From the NCBI GenBank assembly GCA_003339415.1, contig PDHQ01000028.1, forward strand, positions 186,001 to 250,000: a DNA stretch of 64,000 nucleotides. Reading direction: 5' to 3'. The DNA is from Ophiocordyceps camponoti-saundersi (nom. inval.) (Eukaryota; Ascomycota; Sordariomycetes; Hypocreales; Ophiocordycipitaceae). Of this stretch, positions 35,190-45,699 are shown one piece after another. The notes below the pieces were generated by a model. That model saw nothing but the letters and a program-made list of their open reading frames with translations, was not told the DNA's origin and searched no databases. The translations under genes and the position numbers were made by a program. Positions within the stretch are counted from its first letter, which is position 1. The number at the start of each line of letters is the position of its first letter.

Positions 35190-37590
35190 TATATATTACT
35201 AAATTATTAACGAAATAAAATTATTAAATTTAGATATTAAGCTTAGTAGAGAAATAAATATTAAGCTTAAGGGAATATTTTTCGGTAATAAGAATAATAA
35301 GTTTATAACTATTAAGATAATTTATAATAAAGTAATAATAAGGCCTAAGTTACCTAACCTCCTATTCTTAGTAATAACTCCTAACTTTACTTAAACCCTT
35401 AACTATAAATAACCCCCTTAGTTTATAAGATATATAATATAGCTAAAAAAATATATTAAGATTTTTACGGATAAGATTAAATACTCGGATATATTCTAAG
35501 TTAGCGAGAAAATTGCTAAGGTTATATTTTTCTATAATATTACCGATTAGGATTATTACGCTAACGATATTAGGCGTTTTATTTTTAAAGCGTAGAAACG
35601 ATTATAAGTAATTAGCTTTAAACTAGGGGCTATAATTAAAATCCTAAATAAAAAGATTTAGGATAAAGTATATTTATTTATATTCCTAATAGTAATTATA
35701 ATACCGCCTAACGCTAGTAAAAATACTAATATACTATTTAAGAAGAAATTTAACTATATTATATTAAAGTTTAACTTAAAGTAAGAATTAAATAGTTACC
35801 CCCTCTTAGGTAATATAATTAACTTTAAAAGGAGTAAGATAGACTCCGGGTATTATTAAGGTAGTTTTTTCTAAAATTAAAAAGCTTAGGTTTTTTATTA
35901 TTTTAATTTAATAAATCTAAAACGCGTGCTATAATTAAAAAGGGCGATAGTAGCTTAGAGAAATATCCTAGCTAAAGTTTAGGGAAATTACCCTTTTTAC
36001 TATATTATTATCCCCGGGACTTAATAAAGAGGAGAGTTTAAATATAGATACCTAGCCTTTATTATACTTTAGCACTAAGCTTAAAGTTTCGTTAGCCTTA
36101 AAATTAATATATATATTAATAGCTTATTAAATAAGCGTAAGATAAGCTTAAAGTAATTTAAACTAAAAGATAAAGCGCCCCTTATTTTTAGGATCTTATT
36201 AAAAGATTAGGCTATTTAAAGTTAAAATAGCTACGGGAACTTATATAACTAATTAATTAATAAAGCTATTAATAATCTTTATATTATTAAAGTAAATAAA
36301 CTAAATATTTGAAAATCTAAGTAATTTAATTTCTTAGGAGATAAGTATAACTTTAAACTAAGAAGCTAGGAAGATTATAAGAAGCTTATAATTAAACTAG
36401 AAGTAAGATTAATAATACTTAGGGGCCTATACTTTAAGATCCTTATCCCTTATTACCGAATCCTTAAAAGATTCTAAATTATTATACTTAGGATCTTTAT
36501 TAGTAATTTTATATAAGAGGACTATATTATTATATTATACTTAAGCGCTATAGGGATTAGAAGATAGCTTTAGGAAAACTAGGAAGAATAGTATAAGCCT
36601 AATAATAACGATTTTAACTAAGGCGAAGAGGCCGGGAATAAAGAGATTTATAATAAAGAGGAGAATAAGGAGGAAGATAATAAGGCGCGTATTAAAAATA
36701 AACTTATAAATAATTAAACTACTAATTAAATAGTTCCGTTATCTAGTCTTTTATTTTTACTTAAGTTTAAGGACCTAGCTACTTTTAAAGGTTTTAAGAT
36801 AATTACGGAAATCCTAGATAAGATAAGAACTAAAGCTAAGGCGATTATAGCCCCCTCCCCGCGACGGAGTTTAAGGAAAATAGCAAGTAAGCTACTAACT
36901 AAGTTAACTAAATTCCTACTAGCGTAAAAGAAATCTCTAAAAAGAAAAGTATAGGAAAAGGATATAGGAACCTTAAAACTAATATAGTTTATATATTATA
37001 GGTTAGCTAAGAACCTAAGGGTTTAGCTTAGGGAAGGCCTTATTATAGCTAATATTAGGAGGGAATTAGTTAATCTTAACCCCCTTAATTTTAAGATTAG
37101 AGGAGTAATTCCTTATAAGAACTATATAGCTTAGAAGGATAATTATAGCCCTATATACTAGGGGAAATATCTCGCTCTTAATTCTATAAGATTAATTATA
37201 GCTTATATTAAAAAAGCGCTAGTAAAAGATTAGCTTAAGATATTAAAGATAATTCTAATAGTTCCGGAAACTAGTATATTCGTTAGCTTATAACTCCTAG
37301 AACTTATATACCTAAGTATATAAGCGAGGATTAACTAAGCGGTTAATAACTATTTAATTATATAAGAACGCGCTCGAAAGAAGAAGCCTTAGAATAATAT
37401 ATTATAAGTAAATAAGCGGCACGAACGTTAAAGTTACCGTATTTAGGGGCTTAAACCTAAAAAAGAGTAGCTAGAGTTTCTTATTATTTCCCGTTACTTA
37501 TAGTCCTTTCCGCCTTTATTTTACCGCGCTTATACGCGTTTTATTTAAGTTATAAAAAAGGGTTAGTTACTTATTATTATAGCTTATACT
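35190..37590 (+). pseudogene. Long sense coding-like frame 3' of Gypsy C integrase, unknown product
   Basis: A single frame runs about 800 codons with TAA/TAG interruptions and one TGA (36308), without a detectable frameshift. It starts near 35200 with NEIKLLNLDIKLSREINI and ends at TAG codons near 37586, just before the purine tract and 3' LTR. A strongly charged, probably originally acidic stretch lies at about 36590-36690 (Asn codons here may be RIPped Asp). The C-terminal part looks like a folded, basic domain, with LREGLIIANIRRELVNLNPL near 37032-37090 and QERARKKKP near 37362-37390. I recognise no transposition enzyme. It could be a third ORF of the element or a captured gene. Confidence 0.45.
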
Positions 37591-37611
37591 TAGGGAGGAG
37601 TTTAGCGGCGG

Positions 37612-38219
37612 TAAAGAATATACCTTAAAGAAAGATAACGCTAAACTAAGATAGCGAGTTATTAGGGGCTTATATAAGTTATAATCAAATAGTCTTTTAA
37701 GTTCTTTTAGTTCTTAGATATTTTAACGCTTTAGAATTATTAAGGGTAGTAATAACGAGATAAGGGGCTATTACTAAGTATATAGTATAGTTTAATTTCC
37801 TTATAAAGAGGAAGGAATTAAGTAAAAATTAGCCCTTAAGCTTATCTTTATAGCTTTTATAAAAGTTATATATTATAAATTAAGTTATAAAGAGGACTTA
37901 TAGTAAAAACTCTACTAAATAGAATTATAATTTTATTTTAAACTTTATACTTTTATATCTTAAATTACTAATTTAAATACTTATTTTAAAGTTTTTAACT
38001 ATTAATTAAATAGTCCCCGAGTTCTTCTCCCTTATTACTTTTATTTTTATATAGGAAATCGACTTCCTATTATTTTCCCTATAAAGAATTATATCTAGCG
38101 CCTCCTCCTATAGCTAGAGATCCCCCCCTTATATTAGTTAAAAACTCTAGTTACTTAAAAAGTTACGCCCTTTAGGTATTTACTGCGCTCGCTTAGGGTG
38201 TCCTTCTTCCCCTACTAAA
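37612..38219 (+). repeat. 3' LTR of Gypsy C (about 608 bp)
   Basis: It matches 16836-17446. It is preceded by purine-rich tracts at 37592-37600 and 37605-37611, as expected for second-strand priming. Confidence 0.85.
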
Positions 38220-39340
38220 CTATCTTTAGATTCTAAAATTAAGAAAAGTAAGTTTTAATCTAATCTAAAAGTTTAGATCTCCGGAATACTATTTTATAAT
38301 ATAATTTTTAAGAAAAGAGGGAATAAGTTATATAAGTTTATCTACGTAATCTTTACTTTAAGCGGTAACTTATTTTAAAGCGTTTATAAATTAGTTAATA
38401 CTTTAATAAATAATAATTTAATTAGTTTTTTTAATTTAATTAAAAGTAATATTAAAAATACTAATAGGCTTAAATTACCTAATATTTTTAGCTTATAACT
38501 TAACTTATTATTTAGATAATTTTTATAAATTTAATTAATTATATAATTATAAATTATTATTTAAGTTAATATATTTAAAGTAATTTAAATTTTAAGGTAC
38601 GATATTATAAAAGTAAAGTACCTTATTAATTATCTATATTACTTTTTCCTTTTCTATAGAAAGTAAAGGAGGTTTTCCGGAATTAAATAATATTATAGAA
38701 GGATTTAAAAAATACTACCTCCTTAAGGTATTTTTCCTTAAGGTAGACGGTTCTCTTTTTAGAGAGGATTTTTATAGCGTAGAGGTTTTCTTACTTTTAT
38801 CCTAAGGGGAGGTTTCCTTCTTATTTTCTTCCTAAAAGGGGATTTTAGTATTTTCCTTATTTTTTTCTAGTAAAGTAAATAGCTTACCTTTTTTTTCGGT
38901 ATTACTTATAATTTAAAGGTATTTTTAAATAAGGGGTAGCTAGTTTTTTAAGGGAATTTTAAGTAAATAAGGGATACTATTAGATATATATTTTAGTTAA
39001 TTTACTTATTTAAATAGTTAATTATAATTTACTATAATATTTAGATTAGTAAGGAAAAATTTAATTATAATAAGTAACTTAGTTTTTTAGAGATTATCTT
39101 AATATAATAAATATTTTTTAACTAGCCTTATTTCCCTATATTATAAAGGAGGAAATTTATTTTTAAAAAGGTAAGGTTTTCTTACTATTTTATAAATATT
39201 AAAAGTATAAGCTTTTTCTTTCCTAGCTATAATTTTTTCCTTAATTACTTTAAGGAGTTTAGAGGTAAAGAAATAGTATATAGCTAAGGTTAAGTAATAA
39301 ATATAATAAAGCTTTCTTCTAAGCTAAAAATCCACGCTTA
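38220..39340 (-). pseudogene. Gypsy E gag-like N-terminal part, right of the C insertion
   Basis: Between the Gypsy C 3' LTR and Copia B1, the minus strand carries a coding-like frame from about 39340 to about 38500. It is rich in Leu, Glu/Lys and Tyr and is followed by a polar, Ser/Thr/Glu/Lys-rich segment (38900-38690), as in fungal Gypsy gag proteins. It lines up with E across the insertion. No zinc knuckle was found. 39341-39552 is AT-rich leader-like sequence with nothing recognisable. Confidence 0.5.
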
Positions 39341-39547
39341 TAAAATTTTATTAGTAAGAAATATTTTAAGTTTAATTTATTACCTTAATAGCTAAAAATC
39401 TATAAGTTAGTAAAATATAGAATTACTATTAGTTAATATATACTTATATATATAATCTACTAATAATTATATATACTAAGCTAACTATTAGATATAATAT
39501 ATAGGAAAAGAAAATAAGCTAGCTACTAATTATAAGATTATAAAATA

Positions 39548-39552
39548 GCTAT
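39548..39552. repeat. Target-site duplication of Copia B1, left copy
   Basis: gctat, repeated exactly at 47461-47465. Confidence 0.88.
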
Positions 39553-39853
39553 TATTAGATATTATCTCTCTATACCCCTTTATATTTACTATACGATATA
39601 TATATAGAGGATAGTATAGATATAAGGAAGCTTCTAACGAAATATATATTACTACCTAAGTCGTACCTCGTATAACTTAAGAGGTAGGAGGTAGCTTAGA
39701 TAAAAAGAAGGAGGGTATAAAAGTAAAGTATTATTTAGCTATATAGCTACTTTTCCTTATATAATAAAGGAAAGGTATCTATCTTTAATTATACTTAATT
39801 TAAGTTAACTTTACTTTCTTTTACTTATATATATATATAAAGATTACTTAATA
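39553..39853 (+). repeat. 5' LTR of Copia B1 (301 bp)
   Basis: It starts TATTAGATATTATC (TG before RIP) and ends ACTTAATA; it matches 47160-47460, 55570-55871 and 62569-62870. Confidence 0.92.
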
Positions 39854-40029
39854 CTAATTAGTAATTATATTAGTTATTATTAGTTAATTATAGATTAGCT
39901 AAAGTAATAAGATAGGTATCGTATAATACCGAAAAGCCCCTATGCCCGCTATTAACCGATATTTATACTTTTACCTTATTTCTCGATATTAGTTCTTACC
40001 GAAAAGCTATTTTTACCTAGTATTACTAT

Positions 40030-41780
40030 TAAGACTAAAAGATTAAGGTAATATATAATACTTAATAATAATAAAGTCCTTACTAAAAAGCTATATTTAG
40101 CCCGGTACTTTTTACTAGTTATATAATATTACCTTTAATAGCGTTCTAAAAATATAATAACGATAATATAGCTTTTATAACCTTAGAAGTTAAATAGGAA
40201 ATAGCAAATATATTAATTATAACGATAGTAATAAATAAGATTTTAGCTTCGTATAATAAAATAATAGAAAGAAGCGAAGTTAACCCTTATATTTAGACTT
40301 AAAGTATAAACCTAGTCTATTAGAATATATAACCTAACTTTATATAACCTCCCGATAAGGTTAAATTAATAATATTTATTATTTAGTAGATATATAATAT
40401 TATTTACTTTAACTTATATAAGGATAACTTTCTTCGTATAATCTAATCGGAACTTTAGGGATAGACTTACTACTAGCTAAAATATATTTACTATATATTT
40501 TTAAAAAAACTAACTTAAATTATAGTTATATAATATATTTCGCTTATCGGAAATAGTATATTAATTAAACGCTTTATACGACTCCTTAAGACTAAACTAG
40601 AAAACGTTTTACCCCCTAACTTATAAAAAGCCCCTTTTATATAGTTAGACTACCCCCTTTTTTCTAAACTAACTTTTTTAAATTATATAATATAAGCTTT
40701 ATACTTAGTATAGCCCCCTAAGTTAAGATATATCTTAATATAGCTATTATAAAGTATCTTAGCTAAACCCTTATTTTATATAACTTATATATAAAAGTTA
40801 ACTATTTTATATAACTTAAATATATAGCTACCTTTAGTAACTTTAACTTAGACTTTCCCGGAACCGATAAATTAAGCTTTAATAAGTATCGTATAAGTTT
40901 ATATATTATTACTAATATAAAAAGTAATAAATAGACTAATCTCCTTAGATAAAGTTACTACTTTCCTTAAAAGTTAGCGAAAAAATTAAAACTATATAGG
41001 GCAGCTATATAATATATTAATCGATAAGGCTAGGATTTTTATTAGCTATTACTCCTATATTAGTATAATAGAAAATTAATTTTACGCTATTTTTCTAAAT
41101 ATCTTTTTAGATAAAGCTTAAGATTATTATTTATACTTTATTAGATTAGATAAATAATAAGATAAAATTTATACTCTTTTAGATATATATTTTAATATTT
41201 ATACAAACTATTTATTATATTAGATAAATTAGATTACTTTTTCTTTTAATATCGTATAATAAGAAAACCTTAATAAAACTATAATAAATTTACTTAATAC
41301 CCTTTTTAATAAATTTCGACTTATTTAATAAGCTCTTAAACTTAACTATTAAGGAGAAAAGTAATTTCTTATTATTATCGTATAAGCTTATCGCGGCGTT
41401 TTAAAACTTAAATTAGCTATAATATTCTAAGATATATCGTACGAAATATTTATTAATCGCTTTTATTCCTCCTTTATTATCGCTATAAATAAAACTACTA
41501 ATTAGTTCTTTATTAAATAATATTACTTTAATTATAATAAGTATTATATAAACCTTAGATAATTTTCTTTTACTCCTTACTAATAATAATCGCCCTTTAT
41601 ATAATATTTTTCCTTATAATAATATTAGTTTTAACTTTATATAATATAAAAGTATTTCGTATATAAAAAGAAAAGATATTAGTTTATAAATTATAAGTTA
41701 GATAATATCTAACGCGTATATAAATAGTACCTTACTAGTTATAAAAAAACTAGCTAGGACCCCCTTATAAAGGAAGAATT
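40030..41780 (+). pseudogene. Copia B1 gag with CCHC zinc knuckle
   Basis: This is the nucleocapsid-forming gag region. It corresponds along its length to 56050-57800 of B2. A helical capsid-like part with an aromatic and Asp/Leu-rich block near 41060-41160 is followed by the zinc knuckle at 41653-41694. There Tyr codons occupy the four Cys/His positions in exact C-x2-C-x4-H-x4-C spacing (YFVYKKKRY...NY). Stops are TAA/TAG. 39854-40030 is leader with the primer-binding site region at its left edge. Confidence 0.7.
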
Positions 41781-42409
41781 TAGCGTATTCCTTTTATTAT
41801 ATAAAAGTTTTAATAAATAAAATTCCTAGTTTTTATAATCGTATAATAAAGACTCTAATATTAAAGAAAAAATCGTTAGCGGCGAAAACGCGGTTTTATT
41901 TTTTACTATAGCGGCCTATATATACCGCCTTACCGGCGATAATATTTACTAACTAAAAGCCCTAGCGGTTCCCGTAAAATAATTCCTCCTTTTCGATATA
42001 TATTATATAATATATTAAGGCGAGCTTTAGAATATAAAAGCTACGTAAATCTTAACTATAAGTAAACTATAAGTAAAAGCTTATATTTAGGAATACCCTT
42101 ATATAATTATTAACTAAATTTTAATTAAGAATATAATTTATTTTAGCTTTTTAGAACTTACTAAGCTAATCGAAATTATTATTATACGAAACCCTTTTAG
42201 TAAAATCCTCTACTATATTCTTAATATTTTTACTTTATTTCTTTTCTATCTTAAAAATATTAACCGCTTTTATACCTTCTATAATAATATAAAAGATATT
42301 ATTATATAATATAATAATATAATAGTTCTTATTATTAGGAAATAAGGATATTTATTTTTTAATATTTTAAAATAAGAATCTATATTATACTATATAGAAT
42401 AAGAGTTAT

Positions 42410-43130
42410 AATAGCTTTACCGATATTTTAGCTACCCTTATATATAATAGCTTTATAACTTATTAAAAAAAGCTAGTTTTTCGGATATAACCCTTATAGC
42501 TCTTAAGTTAATCTAATATTTATATTACTAATATTAGTTATATAACTTAAAACCTCGGCGATTTAAATTCTCCCTTAAAGATAATTATAACTTTAATTAC
42601 TTATTAGTTATCGATATTTTTTACCTTAATAGTAAGCCGGTCCTATATACTATTAATAAAGCTATATTTTTCTAAGCTGCCGCTTTTATATAAAATATAT
42701 TAGCGGTAAACGCTTAGAACGCCTTATATAAGTGCTAGATTTATATATACTAAGGCCTATTAGATATTATCTCTTATAATACTAAGATTAACTTTTCCTT
42801 TTTAGAGTTTCGTATAAATATAAAATTACTTAGCACTATATATAAAAAAATGCCCGTTAAAGCGTATTAAGCGATTAGTAAAGTTAAATATATATACGCC
42901 CTTTTTAAGTAAGCGTATAATATCTTATAATAAGAAATTAATACTAAGATTAATAACGTAACTATCTTTTAGATAGCTATTAAGGCTATTAATAATATAG
43001 CTAGATTAGATAGCTTTATTCCGATATTTCTTATTTTTAGCGCTTACCCCTATATTTTATATAACTCGCTCTTAGCCTTTAATATTATTATAAAAGCCTA
43101 AGTAATTTAGCGCGCTATAAAATAGGTATA
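42410..43130 (+). pseudogene. Copia B1 integrase
   Basis: The zinc-binding part contains YRYFSYPYI (about 42418-42445), equal to the H-x3-H motif H.HFGHPS with His now Tyr. The LKKASFSDI-like segment and a C-x2-C remnant follow to about 42540. The core starts near 42600 (IDIFYL), and blocks near 42650-42860 include VLYTINKAIFFQAAAFI and NILAVNAQNALYKC-like stretches seen in this fungal Copia family, with the GLLDIIS...(A/T)NFSFLEF block (GPPD...DQGSNF in relatives) near 42750-42815. The AFNIIIKAQ block near 43085 marks the C-terminal part. 41780-42410 between gag and integrase should hold the protease; I see no clear active site. Confidence 0.75.
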
Positions 43131-43449
43131 ATAAATTAAGGCTTAAGCGGATATTTTACGCACTCTTTATACTTAAAATAAACCTAACTTATACGATATC
43201 TTATCGCTTCCCCTTTAAAGCGAAGTTCTTATTTAGCGTAAAAAAGATAAATAATAAGGCTTTTTTTATATTTCTAGTTTTAATAGCTAAGATATTATTT
43301 TTAAACTTTTTATAAAACTAACTAGATTTCGTATAATATAAGTTAAACCTTATCTCTGCTCCCTTCTTATTATACTTATAAAGAAAAAAGTATAGTTTAA
43401 AATCCCGATTATACCCTTATACGATAAAAACTTATATAAAGCTTTTCCC

Positions 43450-44260
43450 TCCGTATTTATTATTATAAAGGAAAAAGATAACTATATACTTATTATATAA
43501 TTATAGTAATAAGGTATTATTACTACCTTAGGATAACTATTCGAGGCCTTTAACTATAAGGAAATTAATACTTTTTTTATATAAGAAGTCTTTACTTTTA
43601 TTTAATATAACTTTTTCTTAGACCTTATAAGATATATTTTTAAAACGCGTCTTATATAAGAAATAAAAAACTTAAATAATAGCTTTTACGAAAAGTCCCG
43701 CTTAATTATTTAAAGCTATAAAGATAACGGTAAAGAAGAAATCTTTATATAATTACTTATAATTCTACGTATATTATAGCGCCTCCTTCTTACTTTTAAA
43801 CTTACCTTTATAAAGTTATATAACTGCTAAGGCGAATTATAAGATATTATATAAGTATATATATAGTTTACCGATTTTTTAAGTTATATAATATATATAT
43901 ACTTTTCTAAAAAATTATAAGATTAATATCTACCTTATACTTTTTTATATATTAAAAAGCTACTATACGGGCTAGTAAAATTAAAATTATATTAGTTTAA
44001 AATATATTATAATTATTATTATATAAACTTTTATATAACGCCCTTATCGTATAATCTATATTTTTTATTTATAATAGCTAGCCTTAACTTATTCGGAATA
44101 ATAGGCTTATAGATAAATAATATATTCTCTTTTATATTTAATATATTCTCTAAACTTAAGGAAAATAAGTTAAAATAAGCAAAGCTTCGTACGAAGCTTA
44201 AAATATTCCTTACTAATAGCTTATTTATTAACTTTAATAGTAATCGTATTACGCGCGAAT
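43450..44260 (+). pseudogene. Copia B1 reverse transcriptase
   Basis: The RT starts near 43450. It contains the QGIITT...E.SDYKEI-like beginning (about 43500-43570) and the LLYGLVKLKLY block (about 43955-43990), equal to the Copia YGL.(E/Q)A..W motif. The active site is at 44103-44123 and reads GL-stop-INNIF; both catalytic aspartates of the DD pair are Asn, whereas copy B2 still has Asp-Asp. Frame and order match B2. Confidence 0.85.
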
Positions 44261-44842
44261 TATATAATATCGTTTTTATATAGAAAAGATAGGTAAAGGG
44301 CCTTTATATTATTAACTTAACTGCCGATATTACCTTATAGGACTTTATTAGCTAGCGAGCCTAAGAAGTATATATTATTTTTACCTATTAACTAAAGGCG
44401 TTATATAACTTTATAATAGCTGCTTAAGTAACCGATCCTTCCTTATAGGATATTTTAGCCCTTAATAAATATATTTAATAATAAATTAATAATATTACTT
44501 ATAGTTTATAGTTTATTTCGCTTAACTTATTTTATATAAAATTATTTATTTTTATAAATAAGTTATTTACGAATAATAAGGACCTTACCTTATAGCTTAG
44601 TACTTTAATTATCCTTAGTAAGGAAGACTAGTCTTTTAACTTATTCGTTATATAAGGTAATATCTTTTACTAAACCTTTACGAAATATAAAAAAGTTACT
44701 TAAAATATCCTAGTAAGCGAACTTTATAGTATAGTAAATAGCGTTAATATTAGCCTAGCTTTTTACTTAACTATTTAAGCTATTATATAATCCTTAAGTA
44801 TACTTCTAATCCCCCTTATTCTTTATATAAACTTATATTTAT

Positions 44843-44857
44843 TATATAATTACTTAG
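44843..44857. repeat. Target-site duplication of the tRNA-headed insertion, left copy
   Basis: tatataattacttag is repeated exactly at 45456-45470. B2 has a single corresponding copy at the empty site (near 60862-60876), with cg for ta at two places. Confidence 0.82.
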
Positions 44858-44863
44858 CCCTCC

Positions 44864-44874
44864 TAGTATAGTAG
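44864..44874 (+). promoter_or_regulatory. Pol III A box
   Basis: TAGTATAGTAG fits TRGYNNARNNG exactly, inside the D-arm region of the tRNA-like head. Confidence 0.65.
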
Positions 44875-44916
44875 TTAAGCGTCTAGAGATATTAGTCTCC
44901 TACGAGAGAGGTAGTC

Positions 44917-44927
44917 GGTTCGAATCC
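44917..44927 (+). promoter_or_regulatory. Pol III B box
   Basis: GGTTCGAATCC fits GGTTCGANNCC exactly, in the T arm. Spacing from the A box is normal for a type 2 Pol III promoter. Confidence 0.7.
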
Positions 44928-44944
44928 GGCGGAGGGCACGGGTA

Positions 44945-44950
44945 TTTTTT
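44945..44950 (+). terminator. Possible Pol III terminator (T6)
   Basis: A run of six T lies 7 bp after the tRNA-like 3' end, flanked by complementary GGGTA and TACCC. The last T may have been C before RIP, as it precedes A. Confidence 0.45.
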
Positions 44951-44999
44951 ACCCTAACTATATAGCCGGGGTACGGTCCGACCCCGGCATAACCCCGGT

Positions 45000-45051
45000 A
45001 GGAGTAGTAACCCTGCCGGGCTCCTTTCCTCCCTCGGCAGGAGTAGTAACC
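45000..45051 (+). repeat. Repeated module in the insertion body
   Basis: AGGAGTAGTAACC occurs at 45000-45012 and again at 45039-45051, each followed by a CYRGCC-type sequence. Just upstream GCCGGGG (44965-44971) pairs with CCCCGGC (44982-44988), making a strong stem-loop. Confidence 0.7.
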
Positions 45052-45455
45052 TAGCCGAGGCTTAGGTAAGGTAGGGCGCAGGGTAAGGGTATAATTAGAT
45101 AACGTAGGTTATTAGAGGAATAGGTCCCTTTTAATAGTAACTATAATCTAGTAATAGAGTACGATTACGAAATAATATATATCTTTACTACGGTATCTGC
45201 TAATATATATACCGGAATTACTTAGAACTTAGATAAAACGTGCGATAAGAAGTATAGGTACCTCTCGCTTAGAATTAGCGTAACTTCGGATATTTCCTAT
45301 AACGATTAAGCTTTCCGATACGATATAATTAGCTTATAAGCTAGCTGAATATATTAAGTAAGGGGTTTTCCCCTAAGGTACTCTAGTTTTTCCTCTCTAT
45401 TAAATAATTATATGCCTAGAAACTTATATAAGTTACTAGAGTAATATAATATATA

Positions 45456-45470
45456 TATATAATTACTTAG
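45456..45470. repeat. Target-site duplication of the tRNA-headed insertion, right copy
   Basis: tatataattacttag, identical to 44843-44857. Confidence 0.82.
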
Positions 45471-45699
45471 TAAGGCTTAGCTTAATAATAGAAAAATAGC
45501 TAATAATTAATATTATAGCTATTTATAAATTATATAAGCGTAAGGAAATTTTAGAAATATAATAAATTAATAGTAAGAATAACTTAGCTAACGCTTATAC
45601 TAAAAATAGCCTTAACTTAGCTTTATTAACTTTTATTTTTATAAATTCTTATAAGTTATAAATTAAAGTAACTATCTAATAACTTACTTAAGTTATATA

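Larger units (their letters stand above)
16836..38219 (+). mobile_element. Gypsy C: large (about 12.3 kb) plus-strand Gypsy element, host of Gypsy D
   Basis: Direct terminal repeats of about 610 bp (16836-17446 and 37612-38219) flank a plus-strand gag, protease, RT, RNase H and integrase set. Removing Gypsy D and one tttat duplication leaves about 12.3 kb, large for a fungal Gypsy. The surplus is about 3.9 kb between integrase and 3' LTR, holding an antisense and a sense coding-like frame. Purine-rich GGGAGGAG and GCGGCGG tracts precede the 3' LTR. The exact LTR end and target-site duplication could not be fixed; the left flank is aataa but the right flank does not match cleanly. Confidence 0.85.
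9650..39552 (-). mobile_element. Gypsy E: minus-strand Ty3/Gypsy element, split by Gypsy C
   Basis: Minus-strand frames in 9650-16835 and 38220-39340 form one Gypsy polyprotein in the order gag-like, protease, RT, RNase H and integrase region, read from right to left. The two parts are separated by the insertion of Gypsy C (16836-38219). The family differs from A, C and D: its RT carries an IVIFSNTL-type block and its thumb matches the fungal type ending in a Y-F-I-P-Y segment. I found no LTR pair. The left end is placed where composition changes at about 9650. The right end may extend past the Copia B1 insertion to 47466 and beyond. The outer boundaries are therefore approximate. Confidence 0.7.
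44857..44938 (+). ncRNA. tRNA-like sequence (SINE head or tRNA relic)
   Basis: The ends pair perfectly (GCCCTCC with GGAGGGC, 7 bp), followed by a possible discriminator A. The T arm is intact: GTCGG, TTCGAAT loop, CCGGC. The A box TAGTATAGTAG and B box GGTTCGAATCC match the consensus. The anticodon arm is unclear: GAGA/TCTC can pair around TATTAG, leaving a long variable region, and the D stem pairs poorly. At 82 nt it would be a type II-like or degenerate tRNA. I therefore assign no amino acid. The first base (44857) is shared with the target-site duplication. Confidence 0.6.
44858..45455 (+). mobile_element. tRNA-headed insertion of about 600 bp (SINE-like)
   Basis: It interrupts the RNase H of B1 and is absent from the same site of B2, so it is a real, late insertion. 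It has a 15-bp target-site duplication. It begins with a tRNA-like head (44857-44938) containing both Pol III boxes, followed by a GC-rich, less mutated body with stem-loops and a repeated 13-mer, and it ends in an AT-repeat tail (TA)n at 45441-45460. This organisation is that of a tRNA-derived SINE. One oddity is a run of six T (44945-44950) directly after the tRNA-like part, which would stop Pol III early. A retroposed or transduced genomic segment that contained a tRNA gene is the main alternative. Confidence 0.62.
44500..45690 (+). pseudogene. Copia B1 RNase H, split by the tRNA-headed insertion
   Basis: The RNase H frame runs from about 44500 and shows ILVSELYSIVN (about 44710-44742), equal to VLASELYGM. 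It then reaches the YTDS.SLYDYL block (LYLLYNYLA here) at about 44835-44857. It is interrupted there and resumes at 45471 with VRLSLIIEK, equal to VRLGTT.EKR, and a late NNLANAYTKNSLN block near 45572-45610, equal to NPADAMTK. The uninterrupted version is in B2 at 60530-61090. Confidence 0.82.

Noticed and set aside
16836..38219. C LTRs as two independent solo LTRs
   Set aside because: The internal gag, protease, RT, RNase H and integrase are in the same orientation and order between them, and the RT frame closes when Gypsy D is removed, so one element is the simpler reading.
44857..44938. A functional tRNA gene
   Set aside because: Not accepted as functional: D arm and anticodon arm do not fold well, the length is 82 nt without a clear intron, and the sequence heads an insertion flanked by target duplications. 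Kept as tRNA-like.
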